DNA from: Serripes groenlandicus
Lineage: Eukaryota; Mollusca; Bivalvia; Cardiida; Cardiidae
DNA length: 64,000 nt
Direction: 5' to 3'
NCBI GenBank assembly: GCA_031761405.1
Contig: JASEVX010000008.1
Span: forward strand, 40,183,675 to 40,247,674
Positions 49,001 to 58,000 of the stretch are shown in pieces (position 1 is the stretch's first letter; each line of letters opens with the position of its first letter). Both the position numbers and the translations under genes were made by a program. Below the pieces are notes generated by a model. That model made no database searches. It was not told where the DNA came from and saw nothing but the letters and a program-made list of their open reading frames with translations.

Positions 49001-52000
49001 GCTAGTTCACCTACTCATGTGTTTCCTGGCTTTCTCACACCAGATATCCAACAACAATCTGTCCAAGCAACTGGCTGCTTATTCACATAGACTGTTATCC
49101 CATTGGTGGAAGACGAATGATGCTTGTCACAATGACTTTTGTCAAACGACGGAAAGAATGTTGGCCAAGCTAGGGATTGAACTCGAAACCCCAGGATTGA
49201 CAGCTAGCATCACTACAGACTGAGCTACAATAAAGCTCACCTTTGAACAAAGGTCAGGATCAGGTCAATATTGTTGAGTTATAGTGTATAAGAACTGACC
49301 TGAGATCCGAAGAATGACAAGCTGGGAAAGAAAGCGGCTCTGCTTGGTAACAAGGCTATATCACTTAAAAGCCCTTCGTCAGCCATTGTACCTGTAAGCA
49401 TATATCATAATACACTACACCCTTCCCCACATACAACAATTCTGCAGCAGATGACTTTGAAAATGTCTACTAAAAAATAAGGAGAATCTCTATCATTGTA
49501 GATATAATTACTGAAAAAAGTTGAAAACATTGCGGCATAAGGCGAAATTTCTTGTTTTGAGCAATTTCTCCTTTTGTCTGGATGTTTTCAAAAGTCATCT
49601 GCTGCAGATGCGTCAAAATGCGTTTACAGGTGGGAAACAGGTACTAAACACCTAGCCACTACACCTTTTCTGTGATAGTCAACTTTTGATGCCTTTGCAG
49701 CAGTTCTATTTAGAAGGGGAAGCCTTGGTAGAGCATAAGCCTCTCATAGCAAAGATGCTGGGTTTGAATCCGTATTTGACTAGTTCAAATACAATACCAA
49801 ATAAGGTAAAGGTATGTAACTCACGGTTCCCGCTGGAGGTTGCCATTGGCGCCAATGGCGAAGAAAATAAAAATTAGCGAAAATGGTTGGCAACAATATA
49901 TTTTGGGAATAGCATCGCATAATTAACTGGTATTTTGCATTTTCCGATTTTATTTTCGCTACATATTAACCGCAGTACGAAAATCGATAAACAGCAAGTA
50001 AATTACTTGAGCGTGTGTAACTTGTTAACTGTGATTGTGTTGTTTTTCACAGCAGGTGTCAAGTGTCCTTTAATCTCCCATAATAATCGGTAATAGGATT
50101 AACTAAGCGTGTTGATTAAAGATAGACGGGAAACATGTGACAGTATTTAACAATTTGACTGATAGGCTTGCATTGCATACTGCTAGATTCTGAGAATATA
50201 ATTGTCAATCTAAACAATGATACATCAGCGCTTTACACGTTACGATCAAGAAAGTTTGAAAACCAGTGTTATCATAACATAACATTACATAACATAACGT
50301 ACACGTTATTCACCAAGTAATGGCTACATTATACATGGGGATTTGATAAAAAAAAATCACAATTGGGTGATTTAACATAAACATTAAATATCATCTAGAC
50401 GCTTTCATATATTTTGCAACAATTACAAAATAACACATTATAATATTGAGATAAACAAGCAAATTCATGAAATTTCTATCCCCCGCTTGGAGGAAATATT
50501 GTAGGAAAATGTTGAGGTTAGGTTTAAACATGTCAGTAGACTTTTTATTGAACATGTATTACAGGGTAAATTAAACTGATTGAAGAAAGCATAGTATAAA
50601 TATTGCATACATGTAATGATGTTAAGCAGATCGTTGGTAATCTGTAGGGATTGTAGTCCACACAATATGGTGATCAGTATATGGAACTGAAAATGAATGT
50701 CCTTGAATGGCTGAATTTGATGTGAGGATGAAATCAAGTGTCCTTCCATGAAAATGTGTTGGTTGGTTGACAATGTTTTGAAGGCTATGCTGCTGAAGAA
50801 TATCGTGGAAAGCTGGTGAATGTTGATCAATGTTGAAGTCACCAAGGACAAGGAGATTTGAAGTATGTGGCTCGAGGAAAAAAGTGCGGAAAACCCGAAC
50901 GGACGGACGGAGGGAGGGACGGACGGAGGGAGGAAGGGACATGACCATACCATAATAAAACGGTTGTATAAAAAAAGGTTCACATTTGTGGCAGTTATTG
51001 CACGGAAACGGCAAGAAACGACATTTTTTGTTAAATAAGGGGCCATAACTCCACCAAATAAAGTCTGCCGAAAGTGACGATCGAAGTTGGCCTAGCCCTT
51101 AAGGCATTTAACCTTGTTACCAAGTTTGAAAAAAAAAGGTTCACATCTGTGGCAGTTATTGCACGGAAACAGCAAGAAACGACATATTTTGTTAAATAAG
51201 GGGCCATAACTCCACCAAATAAAGTCTGCCGAAAGTGACGATCGAAGTTGGCCTAGCCCTTAAGGCATTTAACCTTGTTACCAAGTTTGAAAAAAAAAGG
51301 TTCACATCTGTGGCAGTTATTGCACGGAAACAGCAAGAAACGACATATTTTGTTAAATAAGGGGCCATAACTCCACCAAATAAAGTCTGCCGAAAGTGAC
51401 GATCGAAGTTGGCCTAGCCCTTAAGGCATTTAACCTTGTTACCAAGTTTGAAAAAAAAAGGTTCACATTTGTGGCAGTTATTGCACGGAAACAGCAAGAA
51501 ACGACATTTTTTGTTAAATAAGGGGCCATAACTCCACCGAATAAAGTCCGCCGAAAGTGATATTCGAACTTGGCCTAGCCCTTAAGGCATTTAACGTTGT
51601 TACCAAGTTTGAAAAAAAAAGGTTCACATTTGTGGCAGTTATTGCACGGAAACAGCAAGAAACGACATTTTTTGTTAAATAAGGGGCCATAACTCCACCA
51701 AATAAAGTCCGCCGAAAGTGATATTCGAACTTGGCCTAGCCCTTAAGGCATTTAACGTTGTTACCAAGTTTGAAAAAAAAAGGTTCACATTTGTGGCAGT
51801 TATTGCACGGAAACGGCAAGAAACAACATATTTTGTTAAATAAGGGGCCATAACTCCACCAAATAAAGTCCGCCGAAAGTGATATTCGAACTTGGCCTAG
51901 CCCTTAAGGCATTTAACGTTGTTACCAAGTTTGAAAAACAAGAGGGCCATGATGGCCCTGGAATCGCTCACCTAATTTTTTTTTTTCACTTTAGCTATAT

Positions 52001-55000
52001 AAGCCCCGCCCCCTGGCAGCCATAGTTTCCGACCAATCAACTTGGATTGAAGGAATCTGATAGGGGGTCACCCTAGGAACATTTCTACAAAATTATTTGA
52101 AAATCGGCCAGACACTTTTGGAGGAGAAGATGTTTTAAGTTTTCACTATAGCCATATAAGGCAAAATAGCCCTGCCCACTGGCGGCCATGTTTTTTTACC
52201 AATCAACATGGCTTGAAGGAATCTGAAAGTGGGTCATCCAAGGAACATTTCTACAAAATTATTTGAAAATCGGTCTGACACTTTCGGAGAAGAAGATTTT
52301 TTAAGTTTTCACTATAGCCATATAAGGCAAAATAGCCCCGCCCCCCTGGCGGCCATGTTTTTCGACCAATCAACATGGCTTGAAGGAATCTGATAGCGGG
52401 TCATCCAAGGAACGTTTTTACAAAATTATTTAAAAATCAGCCACACACTTTCGGAGGAGAAGATGTTTTAAGTTTTCACTTTGGCCATATAAGGCAAAAT
52501 AGCCCCGCCCCCTGGCAGCCAAGTTTTTCGACCAATCAACATGGCTTGCAGGAATCTGATAGAGGGTCACCCAAGGAACATTTCTACAAAATTATTTAAA
52601 AATCGGCCCGACACTTATGGAGGAGAAGATTTTTTAAGTGTTCACTATAGCCATAAAAGGCAAAATAGCCCCGCCCCCTGGCGGCCATGTTTTTTGACCA
52701 ATCAACATGGCTTGAAGGAATCTGATAGAGGGTCACCCAAGGAACATTTCTAAAAAATTATTTGAAAATCGGCCTGACACTTTTGGAGGAGAAGATTTTT
52801 TAAGTTTGCACTATAGCCATATAAGGCAAAATAGCCCCGCCCTGGCGGCCATGTTTTTCGACCAATCAACATGGCTTGAAGGAATCTAATAGAGGGTCAC
52901 CCAAGGAACATTTCTACAAAATTATTTGAAAATCGGCCTGACACTTTCGGAGGAGAAGATTTTTTAAGTTTTCACTATAGCCATATAAGGCAAAATAGCC
53001 CCGCCCCCCCTGGCGGCCATGTTTTTCGACCAATCAACATGGCTTGAAGGAATCTGATAGAGGGTCATCTAAGGAACATTTCTACAAAATTATTTGAAAA
53101 TCTGCCAACCAGTTTGGGAGAAGAAGAATTTTGAAGTTTTTTCAGTTTCGTTGCCATGGAAACCAGAATTTTGCATGGATCCCAAAAATTTGAAGGAATT
53201 CTGGTGAGGTCATTGAGAGGATGCTTTCTGTGAAGTTTCATCCAAATTGACCCACTGGTTACTGAGGAGAAGAAGTTGACGCACGACGCACGACGCACGA
53301 CGGACGCCGGACAAAAGGCGATCACAATAACTCACCTTGAGCAAAGCTCAGGTGAGCTAAAAAAGGTTCACATTTGTGGCAGTTATTGCACGGAAACGGC
53401 AAGAAACAACATATTTTGTTAAATAAGGGGCCATAACTCCACCAAATAAAGTCCGCCGAAAGTGATATTCGAACTTGGCCTAGCCGTTAAGGCATTTAAC
53501 CTTGTTACCAAGTTTGAAAAGAAACGGTTCACATTTGCGGCAGTTATTGCACGGAAACGAAGTGTGACGGACGGACAGACGGACGGACGGACAGACGGAC
53601 GGACGGACGAACCGAAATTAATAACCCCCCTTTTTTTCTTCGAAAAAGCGGGGGATAAAAAACAATCGATTACCAGTCTGGCTAGCTATTTATAAGACAT
53701 TTTGAATTTCCGTATGCAGTATTTCGACATAGATCGACCAAACAAAACAATCCAATACATCTGACAAAGTTTCAGAAAAATTCCAGGAGGTGTTGCTGAG
53801 ATATAACCAAGGTTAAGTTACTTAACCAAGGTCAAGTTCTGCCAAATTATGACCTTGACCTTGAATGATGTTCCATGATCCAACAATACATCTGACAAAG
53901 TTTCAGAAAAATTCCAGAAGGGTTGCTGAGATATAACCAAGGTTAAGTTTTGAGGTTAAGTTCTGGCAAATTATTCCCTTTACCTTGAACATTTTGACAT
54001 TGAATGATGTTCCAGGACCCAACCATACATCTGACAAAGTTTCAGAAAAATTCCAGCAGGGGTTACTGAGAAATAGCTAATCCTATTTGTAAAAGTGTCC
54101 GCCGCCGTCGACGGAAAAGTGACTGCTATGTCTCACTCCACTATCGTGGGCGAGACAAAAATGAAAATTAAGCTGCAGTAGTGAAACAAAGCTTTGTATT
54201 GTCAACTCAGGCATGTCAAATTGACATCTCTCTCGATCCTCGTAAGATATCAATTTTCCATGCCCTCTCGTAGTACAATACCAAACCCAATATCTCTACT
54301 GCAACATAATATTCCCCATATATTACCTTGATGAAAGGTAAAATCTTCTCTCATGACATCCAGGTCCATCAGTGTCTGGATATCATGGGCATATATACCC
54401 TTATCGTCTTTCGCTAAGCCCATTTTAATGGCATCATTTGGGTTAGCTGGTCCTGTCACCACCGTAGCCACTTGAAGGTAGCCCTGAAATATCATAATGG
54501 TGAATTAATCCATTAACCCAAATTATTTGATTTACATGTATTAAAGATCTGCTTCTATTCCGGGAATGAAGGCCTATCAAACTAATTCTTGATAATTATT
54601 AGATTCTTAGGACCATTCTCAGAATATTATCAATAATATTATCAATATGTTAACAGGGTAATATCAGGTTGAGAAAAAACAAATATCGCATGGAGAAGAA
54701 TATATATAAGTTTTAAGTTACTTGTTTTGTAATCCATGCTGATAAATAAATCAAAAGTTTGAATTATTAAATTGTAAATGACTATTTAACATTCATGTGA
54801 ATAAAACATTGTTTGAATTAACCTATTCCCACATGCAGAGATGCATTTTGACACAGCTGTAACAGATGAGTTTTCATAGAGAATTGTTTATATTTTTGAC
54901 AAGACGTTTTCAAAATCATTTGCTGCAAATTTGTTGTATGCAGGAAAGGATTGCATGTAATAGCATGAGTCTCCCCACTGATTTAGTCTGCTTCAATGGT

Positions 55001-58000
55001 CAATTTTTAATATTACATTAAATGGAGAAAAATTATAAAAGCAACAAACAATTCTGAAAATAGAAGTCAGAATTGGTAGTTGGAGTTCAAAGCACAGTGC
55101 GAAATTTCATATTAACCCTTTCCCACAAATAACAAATCTGCAGCAGACGACTTTGATAACATCTTCGCAAAAATACGAAACATGAAAGTTAATACTTGAA
55201 TAAAGTTGAAAACATTGTGGCAAAAGGAGAAATTGCTCATAATGTTTCCAAAAGTTGTCTGCTGCAGAGGCGTCAAAATGTGTCTTTGTGAGGGGAAAGG
55301 ATTTCCACTGTTATAGCTTTAGATATACTAGTTTTAATGTTTATGGGGGGGTAAAATTAACTAAATAAACTTACTATGACATCTATAGTGATAATTCTTG
55401 TACTGTCTAAGCTCCAAGTGATATCAATCAGTCTTCTGTCCTTTTTTGCATGAAAAGCAAGTGCTCTAAATGGTCGCCATGGAGATGTAAGTGCATCAGA
55501 AACAAACAGATCCCCTGTGGGTGAAAAATAGGCAACATTAACCCTTTCCCTCATATAGACGCTTTCTGACGCCTCTGCAGCAGACGGCTTTTTGAAAACA
55601 TAGTGACAAAAGAAGAAATTGCACAAAACGTGCAATTTCTCCTTTTGTCACGATGTTTTCCACTTTTAGTCATAGGTTATCCTTTCAATTATAGAGATTT
55701 TCCATTATTTGACAAAATATGTTCAAATTCGTCTGCTGCAGAATTGTCGTATGAGGGAAAGGAATAAGCAACATTACAAATATAAGATTACACTGGTAAC
55801 CAATAACACAGCCCAGCTCAAAAGAGTAAAACCCTTTCCGACATGCAAATGAATGTATTAAGACTACTTTTTCAATAGTTATGCTTCCCATTTATTGAGA
55901 TATTCCATATATTTGGCCAGATATCTTCGAAGTTGTCGTCTGCAGTAAATTTGTTGTAAATGGGAAAGGGTTAAAAATCTGTAAATCAGTAGTCATGAAA
56001 ACAAGAGGGCAATGAGGCCCTGGATCGCTCACCTGAGAATGAAGTCTCCAGAGTGTTGAAAAGATTTTCCTTTAATTTGGCCTAGTGACCTAGTTTTAGA
56101 GTCAATATGACCCATATTGTGGCCTCTAGAGTGTTAACAAGATTTTCCTTCAATTTGACCCGTAACCTAGTTTTTGACCCAACATGACCCTTATTCAAAC
56201 TTGATCTACATATCATCCAGACAAACATCCTGATAAAGTTTTAGCATGCTCAAGCTAAAAATGCGACCTCCAGAGTGACCTAGTTTTTTATCTCATATGG
56301 CCCAGTTTTAAACTTGTCCCAGATTTGATGGAAAGGAATGTTCTGATAAACTTTCATGAAGATCGGATGCAAAATGTAGCCTGTAGAGCGTTAACAAGAC
56401 AAAAGTTGCAACGGACGAACAACGAATGACAGAGGACTGACGACGGACAAAAGGCGATCACAAAAACTCACCTTGAGCACTTTGTGCTCAAAGACAACCT
56501 TATCTTAACCCTTTCCAACAATTGACACATCTGCAGCAGATGACTTTCCCCTTTTACTACACAATGTTTTCAAATCTATTCAATAATAATACTTTCATAT
56601 ATAGTAATATTCCTAATATTTGCCTAAATCATTTCAGAGTGGTCTGCTGTAGATGTGCTGTACGCGAGAAAGAGGTTTGATGGTTTCCAAACATGAAAGA
56701 TTAAAATGAAATCTTGAATTCTACTCTTATCCTACTCAATGTGAAAATATTTGTTAACATTTTAACCCTTTCCCGCATACATGCGCTTTCTGATGCCTCT
56801 GCAGCAGACGACTTTTAAAAAATATTGCGGCAAAAGGAGAAATTACTCATTGAGAAATTCCTACTGTTGCCAAAATCTGTTCAACTCTATTCAATAATTA
56901 TACCTTTATTTACACAGGTTTTCCAGTTTTTTGCTTTGAAAGTTACAGTCGTCTGCTGCAGATTTATTGTATGTGGGAAAGGGTTAACTAATTTCTAGAA
57001 TGCAAAAAAACTTACCATGAAGAGTTCCCACAGCAATAAAGCGATGATTCGGTGATACTTTGATGAGATGAACGCCGTTACATTTATCGTGAAAAGTGTG
57101 TTCAAAAACTTTGGGTACCATATTCTAATAAAAAACAAACAAAATATGTCTCGTAACCGTGTAGAGATTTCAAGTAAGCGATCTATATATCTCTGTCGGT
57201 TTTCCCCAAAATAACTTATTGACCCTTTCCCACATACAGACACTTTCTGATGCCTCTGCAGCGGGCAACTTTTGAAAACATCGGGACAAGAAAAGAAATC
57301 GCTCAAAACAATGTTTTTAACATTTTTCAGTAAATATAACTTCATTTATAGAGATGTATATTTTCCTAGATCATTTTAAAGTTGTCTGCCGCATATTTGC
57401 TGTATGTGGGAAAGCATAAACACATAACACCTATTCATTTTGCGACCTGTGTAGTTTTAACCCTTTCCCACATACAACAAATCTGTGGCAGACGACCTTG
57501 CAAACATCTAGGCAAAAAACCGCAAAGCTTTATAAATGTAGGTATAATTACTGAAAAGAGTTGAAAACATTGTGGCAATTTCTACTTTAGTCACAATATT
57601 TTCAAAATTCGTGTGTTGCAACTTTTTTCTTAAGAGTTTTCTTTTAGCAGAAGACCCCAAAATAGTCATATGCACAGATCACTATGCAATGAAAACATCA
57701 AGGAAAAATAATGGAATATCTTTTAATGAAAGTGTGATTATTGAAAAGACTAAAAAAAATTGTGGCAAAAGGGGAAATTGCTCATCATTTGCAGTTTCTC
57801 ATTTTGCAACAATGTTTCCAAAAGTTGTCTGCAACAGAAGCTACAAAATGCATGTCAAAGTGGGAAAGGGTAAATAAGTGAAAACCCTTTCCCTCATACG
57901 ACAATTTTACAGCAGCCGACTTCGAACATATTTTGTCAAAAAATAGAAATTCTCTATAATTGAATGGATAACCTATGACTGAAAGTGGAAAACATTGTGG

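Noticed and set aside
50465..51046. Long minus-strand ORF (193 codons) as a gene
   Set aside because: It overlaps the LINE endonuclease fragment in another frame and runs through GGAC repeats; no homology or splice context.
50977..51950. 161-bp repeats as a centromeric satellite
   Set aside because: Only eight units, with element-like ends and microsatellite tails; this fits a dispersed repeat rather than a long satellite array.
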